Positions 1 through 13,075 of a stretch of DNA of 64,000 nt are shown here, piece after piece. Location of the stretch: the NCBI RefSeq assembly GCF_036417845.1, contig NC_089980.1:60262501-60326500 (forward strand). Direction: 5' to 3'. The translations under genes and the position numbers were made by a program. This stretch comes from Apteryx mantelli. Its lineage: Eukaryota > Chordata > Aves > Apterygiformes > Apterygidae. Within the stretch, counting starts at the first letter, position 1, and the number at the start of each line of letters is the position of its first letter. The notes beneath the pieces are model-generated. The model was not told the DNA's origin, did no database searches, and worked only from the letters and a program-made list of their open reading frames with translations.

Positions 1-2858
1 CCTCATCAGGTTCTTTTTCATTTTGTTCTCTGTTCTGTGCTTCTTAATAGTGTTACAGTAAGATATTAAGAGAAGTAGAAGGGGAAAAAAAACAACTTCA
101 GGAGTCTAGTTTTAGCTGTGATATCTCACAACAATGTTATGGCAAAATGTGAGATTTAGGACATGTATAGTTCTGTGGAAGTAACCTTTCCTGTATTTCT
201 GTGGACCTGGAAGAATTCAGTGAAGTGTTATCATGCATTTCCTTGGGCTCAAACAAAAAGTATTAATGGGCTTGGGTTCCTGTATTTTTATGTGGATTTT
301 AATTATAGTATTAATACCTTACTTAAATGGCAGTGGTGCTTAGGAAATGAGGATATGTATAAAAATGTAATGTCTGGAAAAAAAAAATCCTGCTTCAGTT
401 ATCATCTTTAATGGTAATAGTCTGTCCTTAGCTCTTCCTCTCACTTGGGTAGTTGGATCAGTTAGTCTCCGTAGTGACTGACAGCCTTTGCAGCACAACT
501 CATTTAAGTCTCTGAATTTGGTCTCTTCCTACTGTGGAGTCTGTGCTGAGGATTTATTCTAACTCAGTAAAGATCCCATTAGCCTCTCTTCTGCCTCTCC
601 TTGGAGAAGTTAAGCAGTGTTTGCAATTGCCCTGAGAGAGGAGGGAGTACTCTGAGGGTGTTTTCTGCCTTACCCTCCACTGGAGCGGTGAATGCCTCTC
701 ACCTTCACAGACTAAGAATTTTGGAACTTATGAAGAAAATACAAGTGCCAAAATTATGTGGTGACCTGAAATCTCATTTGCTAAGCAAGTCAAGCCAGTC
801 TGAGTAATGAAGGCAGAGAGGAGAAACACATGCTACAATCATTCACAACCTCTTTCAGGAATAGTTTTCAGGTTGAAAATGAAAAAGTTTCTCTTACACA
901 GCAAGGATTGAAATGTTAAGAGTGATTTCTTGTTTAAAATGTTTCTGTCTGAAAGTTAAAGATCCACTCTCAAAGCTAGTTAGTGTTTAGGATGCAGAGT
1001 TGAAAAGACAGTAGCAATTTCTTTCAGAAATAAGGTATTTTGGTGCCCTGGTTCCTCCTTCTAATGCATCTTAGGGTATATGTACACTGTCTCTCCTGCA
1101 GTGACTTCAATGTATTCCTTGCATCTGAATGAACTCTAAGCCGTATACTTGGGTATACAGTACTTTCTGTCTGCCCACAGCAATATAAAACTTAGTCTGG
1201 AATCATTTGTCCAGCTAATCTAAACATTTTACAAAAGGCATTTGTGTGAGTTTGTTTTGGTCAAAAATGCAAACTCTCTCAAAGGGATGTTTTTAATTTG
1301 CTTAGCTTTATTCAAAACCAAATCCATTGAGCCTTTTAGGTTTTTCCTGCTTGATCGTTATGCATTTTAACTTAAAAGTTTTCAGGGCCTAAAGGAACAC
1401 ATTTTATTTTAAATACTGAGTTTCCAAAGAGAAGGATTGAGATTCTGAAGAGAAGGATATTTGGAATATATTTTAGATGAATTTAATTTTGTCAAAATCT
1501 TTTGTGCTTTGCTATACATCACACTTTTAGACTGAGCAGGAAAGTCTACAGTGTGACTGTACCTAACATCCCCTTTATAATTTATGATAGGTATGCAGCA
1601 ATCTGCTGTTTTACAGTGAAATAAAATAGCCCCCTTTAAAAAAACAAACAAGCAACACATAGGGTGAAAACAAAACGCACTATGCAAAATAGCAAACTTT
1701 TTAATGATAGACAAACATCCCTCCTGTTTACTGCCTTGCCTCGTGGCCTACTGTAGTTCCTTTCTGTTAGTTGCATCATATTTACTTTAACTCAGATCGT
1801 TGGCTTCTCAGGTCAGAAACTTTGTCTTATTTTTTTAAAGTACAAAATGGACCTCTTTACATAGCAGTATGGGATCAGTATTGATGGAGGTGAGAGCAAG
1901 AGTTGTTCTCTGATTTCTGAATAAGTGCCAATGTTCAGATGGTTAGAAAGAGACTTTTATCAAATCCTTTGATCACAGTAAAACACATGGGATTTCAATA
2001 AGATACATTTAAAACTCTGTCTGAAGAAATGGACCATAGTGCACTTGTGTGACTATCATGAGAGTCTGGCATAAATGAACGATGTTATAAAAGGTCTGAA
2101 TTTAAGCTGTCATCCTTGTTTATATGTAAGTGGCATTTTTGAAGAATTCCCTCTTGTGTCATGACAGTTCAGCTGTTAGCATGGTAGCATCATAGAACCC
2201 TTAGCCTAGATTAATCAGACATCATTAACAAAGTGTTGATTTTATCTTTTCTGAATAGATTTATATAAAAAGGTTAAATACATATCACAGCCACTTATGT
2301 GAGGAGAAAAAGCAAAAACAAATATTGGTCACAGTGAGCAGTTGGAAAATTTCCAAAGGTGCAAAGCCCTTCGCCTCTCAAGTAATTGAGCTATTCCAGA
2401 GGACGTCAGGCAAATCTAGAATCTGACCATCTTTTGCAAATGCTGCACAACCTTCCTTTTTTTTTTTTGAAATGTCTTTTCTATCACAAGAGTAATGTTG
2501 GCAAAAGTGGCTCTGCCATCTACACCTACTTTCCACCACCAGTGCTACCAAAAATCCAGACAGATCCCAAGCCAAGCAAATCAACTGAATTATAAAAGGC
2601 CCTGTAGTAAGTCTTACCTGAAGCAGCCATGTTCAATCATTAGAGAGATACTTAAGCAACTTGCAATTGGCAGAGACTTCGCTGTTTACGCTTCGTTTTA
2701 AAGTATTCAGATATTAAGATGATATGCAGAAGTACAAAGTACTAACATAAATAGTAATTAAATACGTAGTCAACTACCTTTTAGCTAGTAAGCTCTCAAA
2801 TTTCAGCCTTGTACTTTGGCTTTACGTAACTACTTTCTTTCATTGCTGCTTTTCATAG
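1..2858 (+). other. PDE10A: PDE10A intron (partial)
   Basis: This stretch precedes the first readable PDE10A exon and ends in an AG acceptor at 2857-2858. It is AT-rich, with stop codons in all frames and no open stretch resembling the phosphodiesterase catalytic domain. The preceding exon, which should end with the invariant purine-contacting glutamine, was not found here and probably lies to the left of the window. No repeats of note were recognised. Confidence 0.7.
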
Positions 2859-2947
2859 ATTGGGTTCTACAATGCTGTAGCCATTCCATGTTATACCACA
2901 CTTGCACAGATTTTTCCTCCAACTGGGCCACTACTCCGAGCATGCAG
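2859..2947 (+). CDS. PDE10A: PDE10A penultimate coding exon
   Basis: An 89-bp exon with acceptor tttcatag and donor CAG|GTGAGT. Its third codon (ttc) encodes the hydrophobic-clamp phenylalanine (Phe729 in common human PDE10A2 numbering), which stacks on the purine base. The invariant glutamine that pairs with the purine would be the last residue of the preceding exon. The exon ends with AG of a split arginine codon. The first codon is Ile where mammals have Leu, a conservative change. Confidence 0.95.
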
Positions 2948-5900
2948 GTGAGTAAATGCATGCGTTTTTGCATAGCATGTAGCTTGGTTAAGGAAGAAAG
3001 AAACCTGCTTCGCAAGTCTGTCTGGAAATACAGACCTTTAATTTTAGAATTTGCATGTAGATAAACAGATATACATCTCATTGTTAATCTATTCAGAAAC
3101 CCAAAGGTGATAACTACTGGCTGGGACTAACACAGCTCTACAGACACAGCTGATTAAGATGTGTTTGATGCCAAAAACATTTAGAGGGAAACAGGTTCAG
3201 TTATTATGTATTCCCATCTAGGCTGGTTCAGTGCAATTTCCCTCTGTATCCTTTTTACCTCAATATTGTTCTCACAACTAAGATTGGCTAGAAAACAAGA
3301 ATTCTGTTTCATAAAAAATGCTGTGGTTTTGGCATGTGGTTTTATTTCATGTCGGAACATTCATACTAAAAAGCAGAGAAAGAAAAGAGAGCCCCAATTT
3401 AGAATAGTCAGTAACTGGGCGCATAAGAGGAGTAGCACTGCAATATGTGCGAGGCAGGTTTAATTTTGTTCTTCCAATCACTGAGAATGTAGCTTGGGAT
3501 CTTCTGCAGGAGAGGAGTGTCCTTAACCAATTGGCTGCTTCTACCCTGAAATGATGGTGAATATCTTTGTAGATAGTTCTGACCAATAATTATATCCTGC
3601 AGCTTAGCAGTCTTCCCTGGGAAAATGTCTGTTGAAACCAGTAGGCTTCATTAAAAAGTTTCAGGTTAATTAGTATTCTCTCTCTAAGGAAAAACGGTTG
3701 GTAAATGCTGGCAATCTTCAGTCATATCCAGGGAATAGTTAAGAGACCTGTTTTTCCATGCTCTTACTACTAACACCTCTCTCTTTTTTTTCCTTTTTTT
3801 TTCCTTTTTTTTCTTTTTTTTCCTTTTTTTTCCTTTTTTTCCCCTTTTTTTTCTTTTCTTTTTTTTTCCTGTTTTGGCCCTAAATTCTGTCTTGCATTGA
3901 GGTTTTTCTTTATCCTCTCTGGCAGCTCCACCTCTGTCACTTTCCTGACCTTTTGGGCTAAAGGATCTGTGTGAAATAGCAGAAGGATGCAGAAGCAGAA
4001 GGATGTCCACTGTATACAAGCACTGTGAAGTTTTGAACTTCACTTAGTTTCTGGACAATACTGGGATGCAAACTAGTCCTCACACATAAAAACTGACAGT
4101 TTGTCCCTCCAGCTTAATCTGTTCTCTTTTTCCTCTTGCCTAAACAAGAAAACATTCCGTCCCTCTCAGAATTTTTTTCAAATTCCAAGAAATCCAGTGT
4201 GTCCTCATCCTCTGCTCTTCTGCATATTGAGGTGAGGCCATCAATCACTTGATTGTTATCCAGCAACAAGCCCTACTTCAATTTCACCAGGTGGTCTTCT
4301 CTCTTAACATTTTTTTAGCACTTGGAGTAATGTCACTTGAAGATCTTAAATCAAGGCTGGTATACTGCTATAAGAGATATAATAGGTAAAAGAGATATGG
4401 GTTCAATGGATAGTTAGTGTGGTGAAATTATCAAGGCCTGTCTTTTTCCAGACAGTCAGTCTAGATGATCCTTGTAGTAGTGTCTTTTGTTCTGAGAAGT
4501 TTTGAAAATAACTTTCGGTAAATAATAGGCAATAATTTGTTATCTTAAACTGAATAATGTGGAAGTATTCATAAGTGCATATTTCAGTGGTTCTGTCAGT
4601 TACAGTATAGCATTAAACTCTTCTCTAGTTTCAAAATGCTGTGGAGTATTATCATAATGATATCAAAGTCCAAATCCTGTTTTGGAATTCAGAGTTACAG
4701 TACTGGATAGGAATGGGTACTCCTTGAGCCATGCTGACTTAATACATACTTGTTGATAGTTTGATAATAGATAATTGAATAATGTGTACTCTGACAAATA
4801 AAGAAGAGTTGCTTTCAGTGCAAAATCAGAGAACATGAAGTAAACTATAGAACTACATATAAACCTTTCAGTCTTTATAAGGCCAAGAGTCATCCAACTG
4901 CTTAACAGAGAGGTAGTCTGAGATCTTGAAAGTTCTCTAACTGCTGTATTTGTAATCCTTGCTTGAAGGCATGGTGCTAGATGGTCTTCAGGTGTAGTGA
5001 TGGCTGAAAGCAAAATGTTGGTTATTTGGTCCATGTAACTGGAACACAGGTTGTGCATTGCCTAACCACATTTTCATTCAGAAACAGTTTCATACTATTT
5101 ATATAGACTACAACATCATCATCTGTAGTACCAAGCATTAGAAATGCAGTAGTGTTCATCATGAGTGTTTCCAGTTACTTGTTTATATTTAAGCTAATGA
5201 ATTTTATCAAACTGCTTTAAATATGTGACAATTTTGAATCTTTTTGTATTAAGTATTTGCTGACATCTGGGTGCACTTTCACTCCTAAGATCAGTATCTG
5301 TATGATTTTAATACAACAATATCTTGCAGAGTCCATATGATTAATGAAGTAATCTCAGTGTGTATCTCAGGAAAGTTCTATTACTAGTACAATCAAAGGA
5401 GGGGTCTTAAAAATGGTTTTGCACTTCCTTTAGAAGTGTTTGCATAAGCCTGCCACTATCTTTGGTAGGAAGTTTAGCACTGTTTTTCCCCTTAATGGGA
5501 ACTGAGGCTTGGAGAGGCTGGGCTGAATACTTAAGGCTACACAACATCTTTTTCAGGACCAGGGTTCCAGGAAGACCTGTCTTTTGCTTTCTAGTCACAT
5601 ACCCAAATGAGGCTAATTTTCAAAAGTAGCTTGTAATACATGATGTCCCATTTTTCGGTTCTCAACTAAGGAGATTGAAAGTTGATTTGTAGGGTATCAA
5701 GCACCCACATACATACATGCTCTTGATGGAGGGTGCATCATAATTCTGACAAGCAAGCATGAGCATCTTTTCAAGAGTGGGTTTCTCTGCAAAGAGTGGG
5801 ATGTCTGAAGTAATAGCAATCAGACTCGTAGCAAAGATTATATGGGTGTTTTCTGTTCTATGAATTATGTTTATTGTTTGGAATTGCACATACTATACTT

Positions 5901-8585
5901 CTGAAAGCCGCACTGGCATAATCTCCAACCTGGGCACAGCTCTGTATGGTCACAGCCTTAGCTACATCTCCCTACCCTGCTCTTGTGCATTCCGTAAATT
6001 TAGATTGCAGTGATGCAGAACTGGTGCATGCATGTGTGGATGGAAGTTTAAGATCTCCATAAGTCTGAAGAGCTTCCTGAAAAACTATACCATCACGTAA
6101 GGTCCTCTGATGGGCAGCTTGATAGTTTCAGAGTTTAACAGCTCTGCCTTGAAATTACCCTTTGCAGACCTACCTGAAACTGTCTGTTAGAGCAAGTTAA
6201 CGAGGAAGTGTTGAGAGCTGTGTTCAGTGGAGATGCTGACTAGAAATTCCAGGAACACAGATCTAACTTCAACTCTCTAATTATCAAAATGTGCATGTTT
6301 TTGCAGGGTTTGGGTTACTCCAGAGTGTTTCAAATAGTTGAGCTACATGGGTTTTTTGAGGGGTAAATGGTATTCAATGTGATGAGAGGCATGCAGCCTC
6401 ATTCCTATTTGGTATTGCCTCAGCTGCTGACTGGACTGATTTTGTTATCACCCCTACACCAGTAGTGCTCATTCTGGGAACGCAGTGTTAAGCTGCCATG
6501 TCCTTGAGTTGTTTGGAACGCAGACACCAGCTGCAAATAATAGCAACAGAAGCAGCCAAGGCAGCATGTCAGCATCAAGGTTTTTATTTTGAGAACCTCT
6601 AAGTATTTATTCCAGACACTTAGGAGCCAGAGCTTCATTGGGAGCACAAAGGCAAATGAATCGTATGATCTGCACCTTAAAGAAAAGGTAAACAGTAACA
6701 GTCACTGATTTTCTGAAGTAAGGTAGTAATTTATTCCACGTTTCTAAATACTCTCTTATCTACAAAGTATTTATTTTCTTATTGAGAAAAATTTTCAATG
6801 TATTACGTATTCTGTGTAGACCAAAACTATCGTCCACCTGTGTAACAGTGTCTGGAATAAGTTCTATAAGTGTTTTGTAGCCTATTAACTCAGGAGGCAT
6901 ACCAAAGTGGCAGATCTGTTCTGGGAGTAAGAGAAATGATATTTTTCTTTCTTTTAGTTCAGACCAAATATTCTTAAACAATTTTGCATGTACTTTCAGG
7001 TTTCTGAATTCTTGCTGAAATGGATACAATTTAAGAATATTTTGGCTGCAGTTCTCCTTGTTATTTTCCCAGTTTCTGGAAAGGGACCTAGAAACAGTAT
7101 TAGTTCAGTTTTTCTAATCCTCAATGCCTGGTTGTATTAGCCAAGATTCAGCACCATATTAACTCTGGCTACATGACTCCAGTTGGCCTGGAGCACTGGC
7201 AGAACAAGTTTCCACCTGCCTTCAAAAAATAATGTAGATGTTCCCCTAGAGGGCACCAGCTTCCTTTGGTAGACTCCATCAAATCCTTCCTTCCCCCGTC
7301 CCTAGAAATTGCAACATTTTCTGTTCTTACCTGTTTCCTGTGCTTCCAGCTTATTTATTTGCTGTGTTCTATCAACTATTTCAGCAAAGCTGTGACACAT
7401 AAATCAGGAGAGCTCTGCCACATAAATTCAGATGTAATATGACACATAGCATGTAAGACCATAGTAGTTTTACCATCCTGTTTGTTTTAAGACACCTAAG
7501 AATCGTTGTGTTAGTAACTAGATATTTGATTGTATGAAATTTAAACTGTTGAGCTTGCTCGCTTTCTCTCTGTGTTTGAAAACTGAATGCTAGATTTGGG
7601 CCATATGTTGTTGTATGGTCCACAACTAGATATCATCAACATAGATGTCCAAGTCACTGGAGTGATATGAGTATACAGCAAGTAAGATTATGGGTCTGTG
7701 TTCCCTTCAGATTGTTATAATGTTACCAGCTTAATATCTCAACATTTTATGGCTTATGAACCAAAATTTGGACTTGAGTGTTGGCCAGCCTGCTAGACAA
7801 TGGAAAAATTTTATCTTCAGGAAAGGATAATCTTGTGCTGTAGTAGACTGATCATGTGATCACCACATTAGGAACTGAAAGTTGATGCTACGATGTTGGC
7901 ATGCCACATTTTATATATTGTCAATCGGTCCATGTGCAGAAGTTTCAGGAGGATTTATGCACTTCTGTAGTTTCCAATGAAGGAAGTTTCCTGCAAAAGT
8001 ACTGGTCTCTGTGGTGATTTTGGAAAGGGCCAAATAGTGCTGTAGTGAAATGCTTCAAGTCCTAAGTGAGGAAGGCTGCTCCTCTCCAGACTGCTGTTTC
8101 ATATTCTCTGCAGACATGGCTCTTGGCTCATGGTAGGGTTTTCTCTGCAACCATGTGGGCTAGAAGTACTTTTCATGGAAGCAAGTTCTAGACTCCTGCT
8201 CCAGTAGTGGCTTATTCTGAGGCATATATGCCATAGACTTATATAAAGCCAGCACGTATACTAGCCAACAAGAATTACGAAAAGTAACAACTGCAAGGTA
8301 AAAGATGAAATAATACAGTGATGATAAAAGCCTGACTGCATACCAATGTTTATATGCAGCATAAAGCTACATCTCTAAAAGTCCAGTACAGCAGACAATA
8401 TTATTAGAAGAAATACCAGTAAATTTATGAATAATGCTTTACCTCTTTGACTCTTTTGCATCATCAGGGATAATCTCAGCCAATGGGAGAAAGTGACAAG
8501 AGGAGAGGAGGCCTCTATATGGATTCCCTCGCAGTCCCTTGCTCCCGGGACCTCTGATTCACTTCCTGTGAAGATTGATGACTGA
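2859..8585 (+). CDS. PDE10A: PDE10A, last two coding exons (3' partial gene)
   Basis: PDE10A is a dual-specificity cyclic nucleotide phosphodiesterase that hydrolyses cAMP and cGMP; in mammals it is most abundant in striatal neurons. Only its C-terminal end lies in the window, as exons 2859-2947 and 8468-8585 separated by a 5.5 kb intron. The first exon reads [19 protein letters not shown] and continues to ACR, which is the end of the class I PDE catalytic domain. The second reads [14 protein letters not shown] followed by a short tail and TGA. The two exons join through a split arginine codon (AG|G), and both splice junctions are canonical. Identification rests on the near-identity of these segments to mammalian PDE10A and on the neighbouring C6orf118. 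The rest of the gene (GAF domains and metal-binding site) lies upstream, outside the window. Confidence 0.95.
3781..3869. repeat. Polypyrimidine (T8CC-type) tract
   Basis: An uninterrupted run of about 90 pyrimidines on the + strand made of T runs separated by C or CC, an imperfect 10-11 bp periodic repeat. The complementary strand is pure purine. The lysine-rich minus-strand reading frame here is a composition artefact. Confidence 0.9.
5490..5600 (+). repeat. MIR-like (CORE-SINE) remnant
   Basis: The order of short matches follows the 3' half of the MIR consensus: actgaggcttggagaggct, then a diverged aaggctacacaac segment, then ccagggttcc and a pyrimidine-rich end. MIRs are ancient amniote tRNA-derived SINEs and survive in birds only as low-copy, heavily diverged fragments. 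It was identified by eye from memory of the consensus. Confidence 0.5.
8468..8585 (+). CDS. PDE10A: PDE10A terminal coding exon
   Basis: The acceptor is tcatcag at 8461-8467. The first base completes the split arginine codon, then 38 codons run to TGA at 8583-8585. The first part ([14 protein letters not shown]) matches the conserved last helix of PDE10A. The following tail ([15 protein letters not shown] onward to KIDD) differs from the tail I recall in mammals, as expected for the poorly conserved extreme C-terminus. Confidence 0.95.
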
Positions 8586-11500
8586 ACAGCAGTAACAGAT
8601 TGCTTTAACCCTAAAAGCATCCCTTCTTTGTTTTGGGGGTTGTTTATTTTTGTTCCGTTTTGTTTTTATTTGAAGAAGGAAAAAGAAGAGCTACAAATGC
8701 TAACTAGGAAGCAGATCTGCCTAGGAAGGTAACACCCATGGGGTTACCTCAGCTAATGACTCTGGCAGCCAATCTCCTGACCTACACCAGTGACACAGCA
8801 TGAACAGAGGGAAAACGACAACCCGGATGGTTTGGAATCAGCTAGCAAAAGAGAACTTCCAACTTGTGAATATAAAAGACTGGCCTTCTCTCATGGGCTA
8901 CAATGCTGAGGCCTTAATTTAAAACTGATGGGGGAAAAAATCTTAGGGGGTACTTCTAAATTGTATCTTTCTAGTAAGGGTTTCAATGGTACTTTTATTA
9001 TACTGTACTGTGGCTAACTTTAACACCAGTGTCACTTGGGAGTTCTTGGCTATAAATAGAACAATATACCCATTGCTATTGTGAATGTTTGTGTGATCTA
9101 CTTGTAATCAGTTTGAACTCTCGCAGAATCCTGGAAACTGTAATTCTTGTTTAGGTTACAGTGAATTCTCTTGCTGTAAACTAAAGGAAAACCAACATTC
9201 AGGTTAAAGGTTTAAAGTTCTTCATTAAGCTTCATGATGCAAATTGTCACTTGCAAGGTAAATGCTGAAAGAACTAGTGATGGGGCTTTGATCTTCAGAA
9301 TGAATTAGAAACCCAGACAGCTCCTCCCTTTAAACACTGGAAGTGCTGGATATTTATCTCCGATAAGGAGAGATGGAGGCATAGTTTCAGGTTGGAGTTT
9401 TTGTATCTGTAGTGACAGAAATATCAGTCTAAAATTTGAATGTGACAGCAAAGATTTCCTTGCCTAGCTTACAGATAAGTAAAGTCATCGTGTTTATTTC
9501 TACCTGCTGAGTTGTATTTTAAAAGGTATTAAGAGACATACCTAAAGTATGTTATCTGCTGGGAACAGGGGCCGTGTCAGAAAAGTCAGGTCTAATAAGG
9601 AGGACTGTGGAACCATCACAACAAATCAAAAATGTTTTTGTACTGACTAGCTTTTGTGTTGCACAGTAACACTGCATGCCTTCTACTGCTCTTCTCCCCC
9701 ATCCCCAAACAAGTGAAATTAAAGAACTTCTCCCTTTTTCCTTTTGTTTTTTTTTCCCTAGTTGAGAAAAATGTTCAGGCTTAGAACTGCCTTTTTCAAT
9801 GAAAGAATAGCTGACTAAAAAAAGAAAGTACTCTGAAATACTGTCTTTACAGTTCTGTGCTGGCTTAGGCATCAGTCTTACAAACTTATGCACAGAATTT
9901 AAGACCTTACATTTAATGCCACTCTTTTGACTTTAGTGCAGTTGTACAGAGTATGTTTCAACAACACTTAATTTGCCTTCATCTTTCTCTTAAAAATAAT
10001 GAAAAAAATTCATATTGCTCTGCACAGTAGTTGAAAACACAGTCTTTGCATAACTTTTCACATACAGCCTGTACTGCATCATATGCTTTTTCACAGATAA
10101 TAGTCTTGTAGTGGTTCCGTGGTAACATGGCCATTTGTGTACTGCAAGTAATAATAGTAGTGACTTAAAGACAGAATGCAGGTTCTCTTTTTCCATGTCA
10201 TGTCTGTTGAGGTGTATTGCTCTAATAAGCATGCCATCTTACAGTTTCATTTAAATGACTTGGACTCTTGAGTTTTGCCTTTTGTTATGGTCGAGCACAT
10301 ACAATATCTGTTTGTACATATGTACAGTATGTGATATATAATCACATAATGGATAAATGCACCTAAGCCTTTGCAGTACATAGATATCCCAGAGGTTGAG
10401 AGTTCAATATTAAGTTACCTTATTTGTGTCATACAGGTTACCCAACAGCAGCCCCACAATTCTTTTCAGTTTGCTTTGCCACTTCTAAGTGCAGAAATTC
10501 ATTGTTAGCCATAATAAGCTATTTTGGGATGAAAAAAATTATAAGGAAACAATTTTACCATAGTAAATGGAACAGTATCACATATTGTGTCCTCTGCTTT
10601 ACTCCTGAGCAGTTCCGATTTAGTTAAATCATTCATGTGAAACCTTTCAACTGCTAAGTACTTAAGACACAATCCATGGTGTCCTCATGTACTTGGAAAG
10701 CATCCAAATATATGGTGACTACAAAAATACTCTCTGGAATTCAGATACCCCAAAAAATCAACTGAAAATTCTTCCTTCCTGACTTAAGTATATTTGCTGT
10801 TATTCTCCATCCTCCTGGAATGCTGATCTTACCAGGGTTGCAAAAATATTCCTTGTTACACTGTGTCTGTGTTATGGAAAGTTTTTAATTATTCTTTTAG
10901 TCACTGACAGTTTTGATGTCTGTAAGTACTGATACAGAACAGATTTCTCTAATGCTTATCAAATTGTCAGTAAGTTGTTCTGTTAATATCTGAAGACAAT
11001 CAGGTATTGTTCCTAATACAGAACTATCCCAACCACTTAAAATATGTAGTTGTTACAGTATGGTGTCCATTAGAAGTAAAAACTTCGGTTGCAGTGGTTG
11101 AGTTTGGTTTGTTTTTCTGGTGTATAAAAGGAGGAAAGTTATGACAAAAAGTTACTACAAAACAAAAATAGTCATAAAAGGCTATATTTTCTAAGTGAAT
11201 TAATCTGTTTTATCACTTACAGAGTGCATATTCAGACATGTAAATTTTTTGGTAGAAACAAACTTAAATGAGCACTTCCACAGTCAAAACTACCAAACAT
11301 TAAAACTTTGAAGCTGCATTTGAATTTCATGTCTCAAGACATGTTGAGATTTAATTGTCCAAAATTCTGGACTTGTACTCACAAGTAGAGCAGAAAGACA
11401 TCTGGCTTACCAAGTTACACTGCCAAATGCGATTCCTCCTTATATTTTTATCCTGCTAAAATTGATGTTGCATGGAATGGATAAGAATGCATAAAAAAAC

Positions 11501-12495
11501 CTAACAGACCTTTTTTTCCTAGAAGAGCTAGAGTTTATACTCCCAGAATAACAACATTTTTATTGAAATTCCGATTGCTTTTCCTTTCTAAGCCCAGTAA
11601 AGAAAAAAGCCATCTGAAGCCATATCTGAGAGTTTCTAATGTATTGTGAAACAATACCTGAAAGAGAGGCATTAAGTGAGAAAAATAGGTGACCTAGCAT
11701 CTGAGATGTTGTATATTTTATAGCAGCACTGACAGAAACTCCATTGGTATAAATAAGCTATGAATTCTTTAAGGTATTACAGCTTTCTGCTCTAATGATT
11801 CCATTCATGACAGTAATACTTTTATAATTAATATAATTAATTATTTCATTAGGGAAATGCAATAGGTTTTTTTTAGTGGGAGTATATGCTAAAATATATT
11901 TACATTGGAGGGGACATGCAGTGTGAAATTTATCTTTTTATGTAGCACAGACTTCTTTCATGTGTTTAAACTTAGAACAATGTGATCAGTTTGCTGTGAC
12001 TACATTTAGACCACTTAGCGTTAAAATTATAGGGGTAGCATATAGCACTATTCATGTTAAAGAAAAAATGCAGATGTTGTTAGATGCTCAAAACAATTTT
12101 GACCCACTTGAAATAATGCATTTGCCTCAAACACTGTGATATATTAACAGTTCTGTGAAGCGGTACAACTCTTGTTCATCTAAACACAGGAAGTGACTTT
12201 CTGCACACTAGTACATTGAAGTTCATGTTCCAAGTTTAGGTTGTATATCCCAATCTAGCGAAGGCACATCACAACTATTCTGCTTTCTGACCAAAAACTG
12301 TGCTCGATTGTAATACGGGTGTATACTCTATCAAAAAACCTAAAATAATGGACTGCTTTCTAGAGTAGATCAAACTGATTTGTAGAGTAGATTCATATAT
12401 ATTCAAAATTCAGGTTGGGCTGTTATGTGAAGAAGAAAGAACTTTAAGGTAACAACATTCAATTTTACTACATTTAGTGAGCTGAAAATTTGTTT

Positions 12496-12540
12496 TATAT
12501 ATATATATATTTACATATATATATATATATGATACATATA
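12496..12540. repeat. (AT)n microsatellite
   Basis: Two TA dinucleotide runs separated by a ttaca interruption, followed by gatacatata. Lies near the end of the inferred PDE10A 3'UTR. Confidence 0.95.
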
Positions 12541-12743
12541 AACTATCTTTGTAAAAAAAAATATGCAAGTGCAATAATTTAAAGAGGTCTTAACTTTGCA
12601 TTTATAAATTATAAATACTGTACATGGTGTGTAATTTTTTTCATGTATTCATTTGCAGTCTTTGTATTTAAAAAACAAACCTAAACCTTTACTATTACGT
12701 TTGTACAATAGAACAGTAAGCATTTATTATGAAATAGTTAAGT

Positions 12744-12753
12744 TGTAAATAAA
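12744..12753 (+). promoter_or_regulatory. PDE10A: Poly(A) signal overlapping a Pumilio motif
   Basis: The 10-mer TGTAAATAAA contains a consensus Pumilio-binding element (TGTAAATA) fused to a canonical AATAAA. A GT/T-rich stretch lies about 40-75 bp downstream. It is a candidate distal cleavage signal for PDE10A, but other AATAAA hexamers exist further right (for example near 14825 and 15292). Confidence 0.35.
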
Positions 12754-13040
12754 TTCACAAACCAAACAGCCAGTACATATGCATATATGGGTGTCCTATT
12801 GTGAAACCTGTTTTTGCTTTTACTGCTGGCTTTAGCACAGCAAGACTACTTCTGTGGATATGTAATTATACATATAAATATATGTATGATACATAAAATA
12901 TATTTAGAAATGTTCATAATTTTAATGGATATATATACATATACTTTGGTGTGAATATTACTGAATACAGAGTTTTTTAATATTATTTTTCATGTTTATT
13001 TTTGCTGTTATTGGGCATGGAAGTGAGGGATGGGAAGTTA

Positions 13041-13075
13041 GTGTGTATGTGTGTGTGTGTGCGTATGTGTTTGTA
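13041..13075. repeat. (GT)n microsatellite
   Basis: An imperfect GT run with A and C interruptions. Confidence 0.9.

Larger units (their letters stand above)
2948..8467 (+). other. PDE10A: PDE10A last intron
   Basis: A GT-AG intron of about 5.5 kb running from the GTGAGT donor to the tcatcag acceptor. Contents recognised are a long pyrimidine tract at 3781-3869 and a MIR-like SINE remnant at about 5490-5600. A 16-bp near-duplication built on the string agcagaaggatg sits around 3977-4004. The remainder is AT-rich sequence with no recognised genes. Confidence 0.85.
8586..12775 (+). other. PDE10A: Probable PDE10A 3'UTR
   Basis: A long AT-rich, repeat-poor stretch directly follows the PDE10A stop codon. 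Mammalian PDE10A has a 3'UTR of several kilobases, so a comparable length is expected, but the end given here is only the position of a plausible poly(A) signal (AATAAA at 12748-12753). Two Pumilio-type motifs are present: TGTACATA at 10313-10320, inside a 14-bp palindrome, and TGTAAATA at 12744-12751. No LINE or LTR insertion is visible, which is compatible with exonic constraint. Confidence 0.4.

Noticed and set aside
3684..4043. Lysine-rich 119-residue minus-strand frame.
   Set aside because: It is generated by the complement of the polypyrimidine tract.
8375..8620. 81-residue minus-strand frame.
   Set aside because: It is antisense to the terminal PDE10A exon, whose sense frame matches a known protein.
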